Of a stretch of DNA of 40,216 bases, positions 25,401-30,587 are shown one piece after another; position 1 is the first letter of the stretch, and each line of letters starts with the position of its first letter. This DNA is from a virus. Location: positions 1 through 40,216 of the IMG/VR virus record IMGVR_UViG_3300005295_000040. The stretch is one strand, 5' to 3'. The position numbers were made by a program, and so were the translations under genes. Below the pieces are notes generated by a model. It ran no database searches. It was not told the origin of the DNA and saw nothing but the letters and a program-made list of their open reading frames with translations.

Positions 25401-25440
25401 TTCTCAGGTTGTTCCCGCCTTACTTTATGGCGGTCAATAA
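16405..25440 (+). CDS. Giant polyvalent protein (ART, zincin HENAH, GGDEF, LPD-like domains), 3011 aa
   Basis: This single uninterrupted frame contains several modules. Residues ~177-215 are a Gly/Ala-rich hydrophobic stretch (glycine-zipper-like). About 725-760 has SPGYALQNGMSNMV, a motif typical of large polyvalent proteins. About 1535-1575 has a duplicated M-S-R-I-A-D-E-T segment. Residues 1719-1968 match the ADP-ribosyltransferase domain of polyvalent proteins (EVWHGSPYKFNKF, YGWGLYFAEE, YNFVIFDDN). H2005-E-N-A-H2009 is a zincin-type metal motif. Residues 2157-~2290 are a GGDEF domain (DPLSGL start, G2226-G-D-E-F2230). About 2407-2600 resembles a C-terminal polyvalent-associated domain (NYNRRYGFDRGLE). 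Such proteins are thought to be packaged and delivered with the DNA to act on the host. It lies between portal and capsid genes, where a large ejection protein would be expected. Confidence 0.75.
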   Translation: MPSNKEMRIQLEKRGINADNLKKWQLYNSEDLIRQHKQDVRLEQKGLLDYQTAGMSTAQIAQKYVDARVKVNPDWFQQHYAGIQQPPTQATQVQAAPTPVKFATVEAVKTGGAGWTDVETTERAKLLKDPSFYKSGQITQFPVAVRDQILNDPNFDWKQLPRWQKTYYGIISNPKIMASPMALAGAHAGGIFGPVGKVAGAAVGYGLGLVGGQQYDPTRGVFEQPSATAGLMAVLNKLSEGAEQTVGYTAQALDAAIAGAQGNQEAAASANKMLTDPAYRKATWEAGRFAYEASDFMGARNWIPGIARLLGDETAVLAKPGQDFVVGASQPVDRAVAQGFNPVTGNFYDTNDAMGILQEARLTIHKAIINGEDPRDVVRQIMGEQGQYVGATVADFAGQAAIDPLEYLPEVTAKTTGKLASLMGNETAARAFLESKAPVEGLRRYQTLVQTGDVAPGFDYTKMSSVSRWVAGLNEAGQIKSGPLTQTGLLDKPAKQAGLWSKLKDDWAALTPEARAREGANMFYNNLGALLSTFDDPHEISKFMGSLSKGDMKVWAEMGGKIAQSPEWYTILPALKDFDSAKVDGPLAAWDLAQPHRERLLRIADVLGEEPGTFIEDLAKRGTDEQDFQRLTERLQQSTDPGAKELLADMQRGDFTKDNLKQMVDVFTGDGALPWHVDQWKASMMDALGSHFDEWAVEKLGLGRDTPEAKAFFRTTHLLKSAQSVLLLGGSPGYALQNGMSNMVHRAVTGIYGYMTPRQIDTWLDRFGVTPARLEEGVGIGGEVEQAASKSSVKTEAIQAEVKGNQNDALGRAQRIVSAIGRGMPFNKLSSAFEQLEGKNGYMIAMRDMWSQTWRRGRGFAEVTPDLKGHLEQAGINPNSIYSLIEAGMNKDEIERFVFQRQSGIMSRTLVNDAAQKMGMPSTQAARLLEKVGVLDELDRVLAKADTPDRVRGAFRSAIRKAQDFQDMQTARDLRTMAEQVTNKVQAEGPAAALDVVQRVNGEYFDAWLDHYSRFGETFEELRGIPDASLRSKAIDLNYQISDQEFRRINARTAANYQGIFEAWGKSRNPKAMEILAAVAQSDAAMKEAYDFMRSERRSFFDRLRENPDSIPPGEWEASQKKVDQAFERAFKSKGNAEKNMGNALGKINEEMYGPAAGEAARKWWEDYTKFSDDIVKRERDFRKSIQSLTRDQREAAKQKYYQTEKVAQIAELERINQEGIQRLERVIKNGKGGQSAISGQPSGGTPPPSPGEAIRTGGGAEEINSLIADAEQRTARDVADKAEKVKSVWDVAEEYSRVGLPYDRTILQDRFALIGALRKEEYGGIADLTGLDDPRLTPEMVRDVMDKRAEAKKVEESNKVDLARAKAEQAARKTEGILGPDIHDDTSILKAISEHGGLQIDQALDLTGEKRPRSMPGVFRKKGIGLDEMARMLADDGYPIDLNSPDDPGGIRQATELLTRARQGEKIYPAGHDYEAALKRAETAFAEEMAAQEPVFDMALWQKDLEDATSTGDLTKMYEKIGELPEELTNERAPSGETWTDWMSRIADETVARVEDATREQAVADTMSRIADETNSMEERGQAMQTKRILEEKFRDVFGLTDEQAAAYMELSESVSEWYMRITGESGDAFYSRYYEDVVSGGEGDLFQIEPVNRRMTPQEVSDYARALVRSGADELRRAVANEPNKADRVAILTEAHNLNPKLAEQVARQSLSVLFQEVWHGSPYKFNKFTLDKIDTGEGAQVYGWGLYFAEEKQVAEYYRHGLSLNKMDPETRKLYDYWEVVDKKKELVDALREKQSQRPSDRQLQTRLKVAESEYNYILESAQGIGERPPEAGQLYRVHVPDENYLLWDQPLSEQPQVVQDAARKWYDSQPGWKGAPPEMFERFLAATKGKDFYDRLAEAHGTEKTFTGGWTGKVKSDKAASLALNEAGVSGIKYLDEASRGAGEGTYNFVIFDDNATKILDTYYQIANGTGAKRGAVTFGPDGIKATIHAFEARNFSTLIHENAHVFRRVLADVATRTDNQKIKADLVTIEEWAGVRDGEWTREHEEKFARGFEKYIADGEAPTPKLKRAFESFKSWMLQVYKQITGSAIDVQLTDDVRSVFNRMLGEEKPIEKMLSDRRQPAHKQLRDAWGTLDPTQQQEVMDWIFKKTLVDPLSGLETLVAKGIEGAKPAGWVEAISDLNALTAINNAWGHGGGDQVIKGIGGIAKVEVEKVGGRAFRVGGDEFSYWFPSEEAARTALDAIDKGVREHVFTIGDTKRKGFTISYGIGDNLPSADKSLYDDKSRRIELGQRSTVRDQMPPSVQTLFQADYPMGTMEDASGFKADSEWQDAGWKSRVRPLLDAMQTVALDKLTNERPLDGAYKDMSAEGQQLLRQYVRQVQNDMGAVKNSTIKWGESQRDFAMLNYNRRYGFDRGLEAVAPYQFYYTRSLMTWAARGIDKPAWFANYARIRNLQNKHERDVPERLRNKFRIPAPWLPKWMGDALYIDPLSNLFTPANFLRPFETMMRDKNYQVIEAERVLQEWAQDGQATDDAIAEAAQSRSGSLWERALAEAGTRRESEISNPFDFMATMFGPAWYLSTPLNLLGAKVPFLSKGEPNKVTTTPLLNTARALEATTKGTWAEPIGQFAALLGKPEEMLRKKAGLPEFGEFGDYYVDRQLSNMVAEGAITSQQAQMAMIERQGALFDQARERVKLELAMRTPLAGAVLAGTHEGVGAGVKSFLPSLFGSGLLPAGELEYRGLKGEWNEAWKKYDGGDKTAINGFFSDHPEYEAYLAKGKPPEERLRSFLIGNIWDAYMGLGPTNQKQARSEMGDDFNRSFLDKETRSYDSLDVKTLTQWAQLLGGMIPKTPETAPVLAVPAAERPKLNLYDRQVTKITDQFFNQRTKYYGNYYELEQGYYSLPKSQRASYLLKNPELRKYWDWKDKWMKSYPDLEPIFKGQVFKRVDTSTWAPGLLDYVTTYAYSGKKLPKGAYKALEQQWIMEGRPMDNLNSWLNSQVVPALLYGGQ
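21033..21127 (+). repeat. 72-bp-spaced direct repeat within the giant gene
   Basis: Bases 21033-21055 and 21105-21127 are identical except for one position (GATGAGCCGGATCGC core). They encode two copies of M-S-R-I-A-D-E-T, 24 residues apart, in a helical region. A recent local duplication is the simplest explanation. Confidence 0.7.
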
Positions 25441-25465
25441 ATCATTCACCTAAAGGAGTAAAGAT

Positions 25466-25738
25466 ATGGCACTCACAACTGTTCGCGCAAAATTTTCTTG
25501 CACATCTGTAACTAAGCTGATGGGAGGCAAGTACAACAACGACGGCAAGTATGAGAGCGGAATAGTCTATAACTACCGCTTCCAGGCTGTGACTGGTGGA
25601 CCGGGCGCGGATGAAGAGGACAAGAAGTTCTTCGCATCGACACCAAGCGGCACGATAGAACTGCAAGCCGTTCGCGACGATCTGTTTGAAATCAACGAGG
25701 AATACTATCTTGATTTCACACCTGCTGTGAAAGTGTAA
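25466..25738 (+). CDS. Small structural-type protein, 90 aa
   Basis: AAGGAG at 25453 supports the start. The sequence is mostly beta (ALTTVRAKFSCTSVTK, then GTIELQAVRDDLFEINEEYY) and ends in Y-Y-L-D-F-T-P-A. Short phage proteins with a V-x-A-K-F-x-V-T-S-V start and a YYLDFTPA end recur widely and are uncharacterised. Its position between the giant protein and other virion genes suggests a minor structural or DNA-associated role. Confidence 0.6.
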   Translation: MALTTVRAKFSCTSVTKLMGGKYNNDGKYESGIVYNYRFQAVTGGPGADEEDKKFFASTPSGTIELQAVRDDLFEINEEYYLDFTPAVKV

Positions 25739-25741
25739 AAG

Positions 25742-26275
25742 ATGGCATACGATTGCACGGATGACGTGCTTGAGCATAAAGAGAAAGTCGTGTATTGGAT
25801 GCGCCGATTCTGGACGCTACTGGAAGGGCGTTCCAAATATCACGACGACAGCAAACTCAAGAACCCGACCGAAAAAGCAATGTTCGATAGGTGGGTTCCT
25901 GAGTTGAAAGCCCGCACACTCGGCAGCCCTGAATACAAAGAAGCACTAGAGCAGATGGGCGAAGGATTGCGGATGCACTACGAAGCCAACCGACATCATC
26001 CTGAACACTTCAAAAACGGCGTGGATGACATGACACTCATAGACATCGTGGAGATGGTTGCCGACTGGATGGCAGCCGCGCAAGCGAAGAATGTACACGT
26101 TGATTTGGATTACCTCGCAAATCGATTCCATCTATCTGAGCAACTGGTGAAGATCATTGCAAACCAGTTGCGCGAAGAAGATTTATTCAACGCCGCCGAC
26201 AATATTCCTGTCACTTTATTCTGCCCACCCGATAGACGCAGGGGATATGTCGACGGCTTCGAACAAGTGGAATGA
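25742..26275 (+). CDS. DUF5662-like protein
   Basis: This 177-residue protein starts with an LEHKEKVVYWMRRFWTLLEG segment, then R-S-K-Y-H-D-D-S-K-L (a D-S-K motif) and a histidine-rich M-H-Y-E-A-N-R-H-H-P-E-H-F motif followed by MTLIDIVEMVADWMAAA. I recognise this set of His/Asp motifs as typical of DUF5662 proteins, which look like HD-type metal-dependent enzymes. Substrate unknown. Such proteins are common in phages outside the core structural genes. Confidence 0.7.
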   Translation: MAYDCTDDVLEHKEKVVYWMRRFWTLLEGRSKYHDDSKLKNPTEKAMFDRWVPELKARTLGSPEYKEALEQMGEGLRMHYEANRHHPEHFKNGVDDMTLIDIVEMVADWMAAAQAKNVHVDLDYLANRFHLSEQLVKIIANQLREEDLFNAADNIPVTLFCPPDRRRGYVDGFEQVE

Positions 26276-26352
26276 GAACCTTTCGCCGCGCCCTCTTCCT
26301 GCTTTGGTTCGTGTTAATATTCACGCCCGTGATTTGGGATTGTCTCAGATGA
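26272..26352 (+). CDS. Candidate 26-aa membrane peptide
   Basis: ATG 26272 overlaps the DUF5662 stop (ATGA). It encodes MRTFRR followed by one continuous hydrophobic segment (ALFLLWFVLIFTPVIW). The arrangement suggests a translationally coupled membrane peptide, but it is very short and has no strong ribosome site of its own. Speculative. Confidence 0.3.
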   Translation: MRTFRRALFLLWFVLIFTPVIWDCLR

Positions 26353-26486
26353 ATTCATGTCCCACACTTCTCTCCATCCCGACCTACGACTATATGCTCG
26401 TAAAGCTTTGGATGCAGTCCACTCACAGCGCAGGTCAACGGCGCGAGATTGAAAGCAGGAAGCGCCTGTTACAGCGGAGTAACACC

Positions 26487-26532
26487 CAACAAAAACACAA
26501 CTGCCAGCTTGGCTACAGACCTCTGGCAGTTG
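26487..26532 (-). terminator. Intrinsic terminator of the minus-strand RNA
   Basis: On the minus strand CAACTGCCAG (26532-26523) and CTGGCAGTTG (26507-26498) form a perfect 10-bp stem with a 15-base loop, followed by TGTTTTTGTTG. On the plus strand the flanks have no T tract, so the terminator is specific to minus-strand transcription. Confidence 0.75.
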
Positions 26533-26653
26533 CATCGACGGACAGCACTATCATGCACGCCACATGAGGAAGTGCAGGAGTTTCGAGAACAGCGCGGCGT
26601 CGGTGTTCTCTAGGCGGTGTACAGGCTCACCTACTCTACAGGAATAGCCGCCG
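26488..26653 (-). ncRNA. Candidate small structured RNA on the minus strand, ~165 nt
   Basis: This is the only minus-strand unit with its own promoter and terminator in the virion half of the map. A TTGAAT-N17-TATAAT promoter at 26687-26659 would start the RNA near 26653. The RNA can form several stems: GAGUAG/CUAUUC at 26631-26636/26642-26647, UGUUCUC/GAGAACA at 26604-26610/26585-26591, and UGCAC/GUGCA at 26554-26558/26572-26576. GGCGG/CCGCC also pairs near the 5' end. It ends in a perfect 10-bp terminator stem followed by a T-rich tract. An open frame passes through it without a plausible start, so a non-coding role fits better. No family recognised: it does not look like tRNA, tmRNA, 6S or RNase P RNA. 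Confidence 0.6.
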
Positions 26654-26658
26654 CCCTG

Positions 26659-26687
26659 ATTATAGATGGGTTGAGTCGAAAATTCAA
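26659..26687 (-). promoter_or_regulatory. Minus-strand sigma70 promoter for the small RNA
   Basis: Reading the minus strand, TTGAAT (26687-26682) is followed after exactly 17 bases by a consensus TATAAT (26664-26659). A short inverted repeat, GTTGA...TCAAC, overlaps the -35 region and could be an operator. Confidence 0.65.
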
Positions 26688-26806
26688 CGGCTGAAATTTG
26701 CAGTCTTGACAGGCGATTCTGTTTGCGGTAATCTTGCGTTCGGCGGTGTTCAGCCTGCCCCCCTCAGGCCAGAGCCGCCACTTTACTGCGATGCTTTATT
26801 TTAGAT

Positions 26807-26841
26807 GGTTCCCGATTGTTTGCAGAGAGCAGTCGGGAACC
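26807..26841. repeat. Perfect 9-bp inverted repeat upstream of the dam promoter
   Basis: GGTTCCCGA (26807-26815) and TCGGGAACC (26833-26841) are perfectly complementary around a 17-base loop. It lies 12 bases upstream of the -35 of the methylase promoter. It could stop transcripts arriving from upstream, although the T tract is weak, or be a regulatory site. Confidence 0.45.
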
Positions 26842-26853
26842 TGCATTTAACTC

Positions 26854-26882
26854 TTGACAACCACGCCATATTCGGCGATACT
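26854..26882 (+). promoter_or_regulatory. Promoter of the adenine methylase
   Basis: Consensus TTGACA (26854-26859), a 17-base spacer, then GATACT (26877-26882, four of six -10 bases). The methylase start lies 19 bases after the -10, so the leader is short. It gives the methylase transcription independent of the structural operon. Confidence 0.6.
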
Positions 26883-26901
26883 GCAGGGAGGAGACACAGC
26901 C

Positions 26902-27609
26902 ATGAACTATAAAGGCGGTAAGAACGCAAGCGGCATCTACCAGCGGATCATCAATCAGATCCCACCCCACACAACCTATATCGAACCCTTCCTGGGATCA
27001 GGCGCGATCATGCGCTTGAAGAAACCGGCGATCGTAAGCATCGGCATAGACGTCGATATGAACGTTATCAAACAATGGGAGGACTGGGGTGCCGGGCACC
27101 TCGCCACGCATGGCGATGCGATATCGTTTCTCAGTTCTTACGACTGGCAGGGCGACGAGTTTGTTTACTGCGACCCACCCTACATCATGTCGACCCGGTC
27201 ACATCAGAAGCCGCTCTACAGGCATGAGTTCTGTACAGAGGAAGAGCACGCCGAACTTTTGAAAGTGTTGAAATCCCTGCCTGCCATGATCGCAATCTCC
27301 GGCTACAAGTCCGGTCTCTACGATAAGATGCTCAAGGATTGGCGCGTGATTTCCTACCAGACCCGGACGCGTGGAGGCACGGTGGTCACGGAATATTTAT
27401 GGATGAACTACCCGCAGCCGTTTGAACTCCACGACTATTCCTATCTCGGCGACAATTACCGAGAGAGGGAGACTATCAGGAAGCAGCAGAAGCGATGGAG
27501 ACGGATGCTGGCAGAGATGCCCGCGCTCAAACGGCTTGCGCTGTTGGATGTGATCCAATCTGCTAGGCAAATTGAGCAGAGAGATTCCGGAAGGCACCAC
27601 CACGAATGA
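26902..27609 (+). CDS. DNA adenine methyltransferase (Dam-type)
   Basis: This 235-residue enzyme has the N-terminal Y-K-G-G-K-N motif (SAM binding), I-E-P-F-L-G-S-G-A-I at residues ~32-41, and D91-P-P-Y94 catalytic motif IV followed by YIMSTRS. The rest (EEEHAELLKVLKSLPAMIAI and so on) is the usual C-terminal part. It is an N6-adenine methylase of the alpha group. ATG 26902 is chosen because GGAGGAGA lies just upstream and because an upstream in-frame ATG overlaps the promoter. It probably protects phage DNA from host restriction or regulates timing. Confidence 0.9.
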   Translation: MNYKGGKNASGIYQRIINQIPPHTTYIEPFLGSGAIMRLKKPAIVSIGIDVDMNVIKQWEDWGAGHLATHGDAISFLSSYDWQGDEFVYCDPPYIMSTRSHQKPLYRHEFCTEEEHAELLKVLKSLPAMIAISGYKSGLYDKMLKDWRVISYQTRTRGGTVVTEYLWMNYPQPFELHDYSYLGDNYRERETIRKQQKRWRRMLAEMPALKRLALLDVIQSARQIEQRDSGRHHHE

Positions 27610-27779
27610 CGGTGCGGGATCTGATTTCCTCGAGGAACACCGCGGACGGCGATGCGGCCCGGGTAAGCACCGCCATCCATGGAGCGGCCGACATCGACGC
27701 GAGTGACGATGTGATCATTTCTAAAAGGTTACACCAGCTGACACCGCCATTGACGGCGATAAGATCTCGCGTGATATAA
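27606..27779 (+). CDS. Hypothetical protein, 57 aa, coupled to the methylase
   Basis: ATG 27606 overlaps the methylase stop (ATGA). The protein starts VRDLISSRNTADGDAARV and ends QLTPPLTAIRSRVI, with an Asp-rich middle (ADIDASDDVIISK). No family recognised. Its 3' end overlaps the -10 of the structural-operon promoter. Moderate confidence because of tight overlap and intact frame. Confidence 0.5.
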   Translation: MTVRDLISSRNTADGDAARVSTAIHGAADIDASDDVIISKRLHQLTPPLTAIRSRVI

Positions 27780-27780
27780 T
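27750..27780 (+). promoter_or_regulatory. Extended -10 promoter for the virion operon
   Basis: A consensus TATAAT (27775-27780) is preceded by TGA, giving the extended TGnTATAAT form, which compensates for a weak -35. TTGACG (27750-27755) lies 19 bases upstream. The predicted start is near 27787. Confidence 0.65.
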
Positions 27781-27816
27781 CCCGCCAACTTAACATTCTT
27801 GCCGACAGACTTACGA

Positions 27817-27849
27817 GCGGGCACCCTAACCAGGTGCCGCTTTTTGTTT
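27817..27849 (+). terminator. Leader terminator (possible attenuator) before the scaffold gene
   Basis: GCGGGCACC (27817-27825) pairs with GGTGCCGC (27833-27840) with one bulged base, around CTAACCA, followed by TTTTTGTTT. It lies between the promoter start (near 27787) and the scaffold gene (27873), so it would stop a leader RNA of about 60 bases unless antiterminated or read through. It could also end upstream transcription from the methylase. Confidence 0.75.
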
Positions 27850-27872
27850 GCCAGCAATGGAGGAACATCACA

Positions 27873-28571
27873 ATGCCAGAGCCGACATCCCAAGCAACGC
27901 CAACGGAGTTGGTCACTCCCACAAGCGCAGAGGTTCAGGAGCCAATCACCCCAAAGGCTGAAACTCCAATCGAACCGCAGACGGAAACGCCGCTTACCCC
28001 TGAGCAGATCGCAGCCATCGAAAAGATCGCCGATCAGCGAGCCGCACGGATCGCACAGTCTCAGACGGCAAAGAGTGAGAACCGCATTCAGAAGCAGATC
28101 ACAGATAGGTTCGCAGCGTTGAGCCAAACCAAGGATACGCTCGGACTTACCGACGACCAAGTCAAGCAGGCACAACAGAAGATCGTGACTGAGGCGTATG
28201 CTTCCCCACCCGAGGAAACCACGCCGACCACTCAGCCAGCTCCCGAAGTGTCAGATACTGACGAGGCGATCCAGTACATGAATGCGCAGATCGCGAATGT
28301 CTTTGAAGAAGTAGGAGCGACCGTCACGCGCGCCGACCCTGAATTTGCAGACCTGCAAAAAGCAGTCGACAGCGCATGGAACGATCCGAAAGGATTAGTG
28401 AAGATCCTACGCGCGGCAGACAAAGCCGCCAACACAAAGGCAACGCGCCTCCAGGCTCAAAGCAGGAACGCCGCCGCCCGCGTGGTGGGTGGTGGATCAC
28501 AGATCAGCGGACAGGTTCAGACCCCCGGCAGCGCACACGACGCCTGGGAGAACGCTTATAAGAAAGAGTAA
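27873..28571 (+). CDS. Putative scaffolding protein
   Basis: ATG 27873 follows AATGGAGGAA. The 232-residue protein is very rich in Thr/Pro/Glu/Gln in its first third (TPTELVTPTSAEVQEPITPK), then helical (AAIEKIADQRAARIAQSQTA, then VDSAWNDPKGLVKILRAADK). It is highly charged and contains almost no aromatic core, as is usual for phage scaffolding proteins. Its position directly before the capsid gene is diagnostic of the role. Scaffolds direct prohead assembly and then leave. Confidence 0.7.
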   Translation: MPEPTSQATPTELVTPTSAEVQEPITPKAETPIEPQTETPLTPEQIAAIEKIADQRAARIAQSQTAKSENRIQKQITDRFAALSQTKDTLGLTDDQVKQAQQKIVTEAYASPPEETTPTTQPAPEVSDTDEAIQYMNAQIANVFEEVGATVTRADPEFADLQKAVDSAWNDPKGLVKILRAADKAANTKATRLQAQSRNAAARVVGGGSQISGQVQTPGSAHDAWENAYKKE

Positions 28572-28606
28572 CCTGCCCGCCTTCAACCTAAACTTGGAGG
28601 CCTGAA

Positions 28607-29563
28607 ATGGCTTATACGCTTTTAGATTACGAGATGACCGCGCCGCCCCTGACGCGTGCAGTCATCAAGACCTGGCGGGAAGCATCCCTGATTATGGACA
28701 TGCTCTCTCTCAAGACGGACGCCCAACTGTCACAGGAAGGCATCCGCTTCAATTCCCTGCCGACTGTGCCCTGGCGCAAGATCGGCGAATCATTCAGCGA
28801 TGTGAAAGTCACCCCCGACCCCTGGCGTGAGCGGCTTCACTTCCTGGGGGCAAAGATCGACGTGCCCAAAGAGTACGTCGAAGCCCGCTCTCTGGTGGAC
28901 GTGCGCGCTCAACAGAGCGAAGCGATCATGCAGGGCAGTGCGTTCGCCTTCAACGACGCCTTCTTCAACAACACCCCCACCGGCGACGAGGATGCGATTG
29001 TCGGCATGTGGTATCGCATCCATAACGACCTCGGCTCGAACCAGAAGTTCGACGCCGGGCTGGACATCTCCCCCGATACGTCTGTCACCAACTGGTGGTT
29101 CGATATGTTCGACAAGGTCGACGATCTGATTGACCGCGTCGACGGCGACGCCAGCCAGAAGATTTTGTTCATGGGTCGCACCATGTACTTCCGCTTTGTA
29201 GCAGCTCTACGCAAGGCCAACCAGGTGTTCAGCGAAGAGTTCCTGGGACGCAAGCTCTTGACCTACGGTCCGGGCGGCGCGAAGATCGCCCAGGCTGGAT
29301 ACAAGGTCGACCAATCTTCCCAGATCCTTGGCGATGCGGAAGTCAACAACACCGCCCTGACAGGTGGGAGTGAGTCCTCGATGTACTGCCTTCGCTTCGG
29401 TGAGCCGTACATCGCAGGTTGGGCGATGAAGATGCCGACCGCCGAAGATGTTGGATTGCTCGAAGACCGTGTCAACTACCGCACAGTGGTCGATGGTTCC
29501 ATTGGTCTCTATATAGTCAGCCCTCGACCGGCAGCCGTTGCTTGGGGCTGGACAGCGGCATAA
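28607..29563 (+). CDS. Major capsid protein (HK97-fold candidate)
   Basis: This 318-residue protein starts after GGAGG at 28592. It has an N-terminal helix (APPLTRAVIKTWREASLIMD), a segment KIGESFSDVKVTPDPWRERL, the long helix (VDVRAQQSEAIMQGSAFAF), and a C-terminal beta region with MKMPTAEDVGLLEDRVNYRT and a hydrophobic end (GLYIVSPRPAAVAWGW). This pattern resembles uncharacterised HK97-fold major capsid proteins of podo- and siphoviruses. It is about the expected size, lies between the scaffold and a small decoration-type gene and is preceded by a strong ribosome site. Exact family not confirmed. Confidence 0.75.
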   Translation: MAYTLLDYEMTAPPLTRAVIKTWREASLIMDMLSLKTDAQLSQEGIRFNSLPTVPWRKIGESFSDVKVTPDPWRERLHFLGAKIDVPKEYVEARSLVDVRAQQSEAIMQGSAFAFNDAFFNNTPTGDEDAIVGMWYRIHNDLGSNQKFDAGLDISPDTSVTNWWFDMFDKVDDLIDRVDGDASQKILFMGRTMYFRFVAALRKANQVFSEEFLGRKLLTYGPGGAKIAQAGYKVDQSSQILGDAEVNNTALTGGSESSMYCLRFGEPYIAGWAMKMPTAEDVGLLEDRVNYRTVVDGSIGLYIVSPRPAAVAWGWTAA

Positions 29564-29575
29564 GGAGAAACGATC

Positions 29576-29935
29576 ATGGATACCAATCTTGTATTACGCG
29601 CCGCTTCTGTTGGCAACCTGACCGCCGACTCGACCCTGACCGACGTCGATCTCACCCCGATGATCGACCCGCTCTATCTGCATATCATCATCCCGTCCGT
29701 CAGTTCGGGTGATGTGTTGGATGTGACCGCAGACTTCGAGGACGGCTCGAACAACACCCTGCAACAGACGACCATCCCGCAGATCACGGCAGCCGGTCAT
29801 TATGTGTGCCCGCTCTTTTGCGATCACCCGTCCCTTACCGACCTGTCGGTGATCCTGAACGTGACGCTGGACTCGACCGCAGCCGGTTCCTTTGGAGCCG
29901 TGGTGGTCTATATCTCCAACTCACGGCACTCGTAA
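29576..29935 (+). CDS. Small virion protein, probable head decoration
   Basis: This 119-residue protein is mostly beta (VLRAASVGNLTADSTLTD, then LYLHIIIPSVSSGDVLDVTA) with an immunoglobulin- or jelly-roll-like pattern. It sits 12 bases after the capsid gene with a good AAGGAG start site. Position and size suggest a head decoration or cementing protein. It would coat the capsid after expansion. Confidence 0.65.
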   Translation: MDTNLVLRAASVGNLTADSTLTDVDLTPMIDPLYLHIIIPSVSSGDVLDVTADFEDGSNNTLQQTTIPQITAAGHYVCPLFCDHPSLTDLSVILNVTLDSTAAGSFGAVVVYISNSRHS

Positions 29936-29950
29936 CAACCAGCTGAATAG

Positions 29951-29980
29951 AGGCCCGCTCGGCGACGGGCGGGCTTTCAC
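29951..29980 (+). terminator. Weak intrinsic terminator after the capsid and decoration genes
   Basis: GCCCGC (29953-29958) and GCGGGC (29969-29974) form a GC-rich stem extended by two A-U/G-U pairs, followed by TTT. The T tract is short, so partial readthrough is expected. This fits a design in which capsid genes are transcribed more than the genes downstream. Confidence 0.5.
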
Positions 29981-29990
29981 TATACAAATC

Positions 29991-30587
29991 ATGAGAACTG
30001 TTGCTATTGTTGGACGCGCCAAAGAGACCCGCGACTTCGCCCCATTCGACAAGCCTCATATCGACATCTGGGCATTCAACGACTATGCCATGGGGTTGCC
30101 GCGTGTGAGTGGGGTCTTTGAAACCCATGCCGACTGCCTGACCACCGACCGTTACGAGGAAGAATATAGGGACTGGCTTAGGCAGCCGCACCCCTTCCCG
30201 ATCTGGATGCACGCAGCCGACCCCCAAATCCCTGCGTCACTCGCTTTCCCGAGACACAGCATCAGTGCGCTGTACTCCGGTCTCTGGCACGGTGCGGAGA
30301 AGGTTCAGGACTTCTACACCTCGACCACGCCCTATGCTCTTGCGCTTGCGATCTATAAACACTACACCAGAGTAGAGCTGTACGGCATCGAACTCTATGA
30401 CAACGGCTACCGCAAGCAGGGTGACAGCATCTTCTTCTGGCTGGGGCAAGCCGCGGCGCGCGGCATCGAAGTTGCGATCCACGAAAAGAGCAACCTATAC
30501 CGGGATGCCCTGTATCCATTGAAAGGAGATTACCATGCCAAGGAAACAAAAACCCCAGAAAGAACCGGTTACGCTCGAATCCGTTGA
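29991..30587 (+). CDS. Rossmann-like phage protein (unknown function)
   Basis: ATG 29991 is preferred because the longer frame runs through the previous gene. The protein (198 aa) starts VAIVGRAKETRDFAPFDKPH, which resembles a Rossmann-type nucleotide-binding start, and contains TSTTPYALALAIYKHYTRVE, LYGIELYD and QAAARGIEVAIHE. This pattern recurs in many phage proteins of unknown function with a predicted nucleotide- or sugar-binding fold. The end overlaps the next gene by 53 bases in another frame. Confidence 0.65.
   Translation: MRTVAIVGRAKETRDFAPFDKPHIDIWAFNDYAMGLPRVSGVFETHADCLTTDRYEEEYRDWLRQPHPFPIWMHAADPQIPASLAFPRHSISALYSGLWHGAEKVQDFYTSTTPYALALAIYKHYTRVELYGIELYDNGYRKQGDSIFFWLGQAAARGIEVAIHEKSNLYRDALYPLKGDYHAKETKTPERTGYARIR

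Noticed and set aside
26704-26732. Plus-strand TTGACA at 26704 with TAATCT 17 bases downstream
   Set aside because: The -10 is poor (three of six) and the position is upstream of another, better promoter; kept as noise.
26587-26770. Minus-strand open frame through the small RNA region (reads GGGYSCRVGEPVHRLENTD)
   Set aside because: It has no plausible start codon or ribosome site upstream and crosses the -10/-35 elements; a non-coding RNA explains the sequence better. A conserved start codon in homologues would change this.
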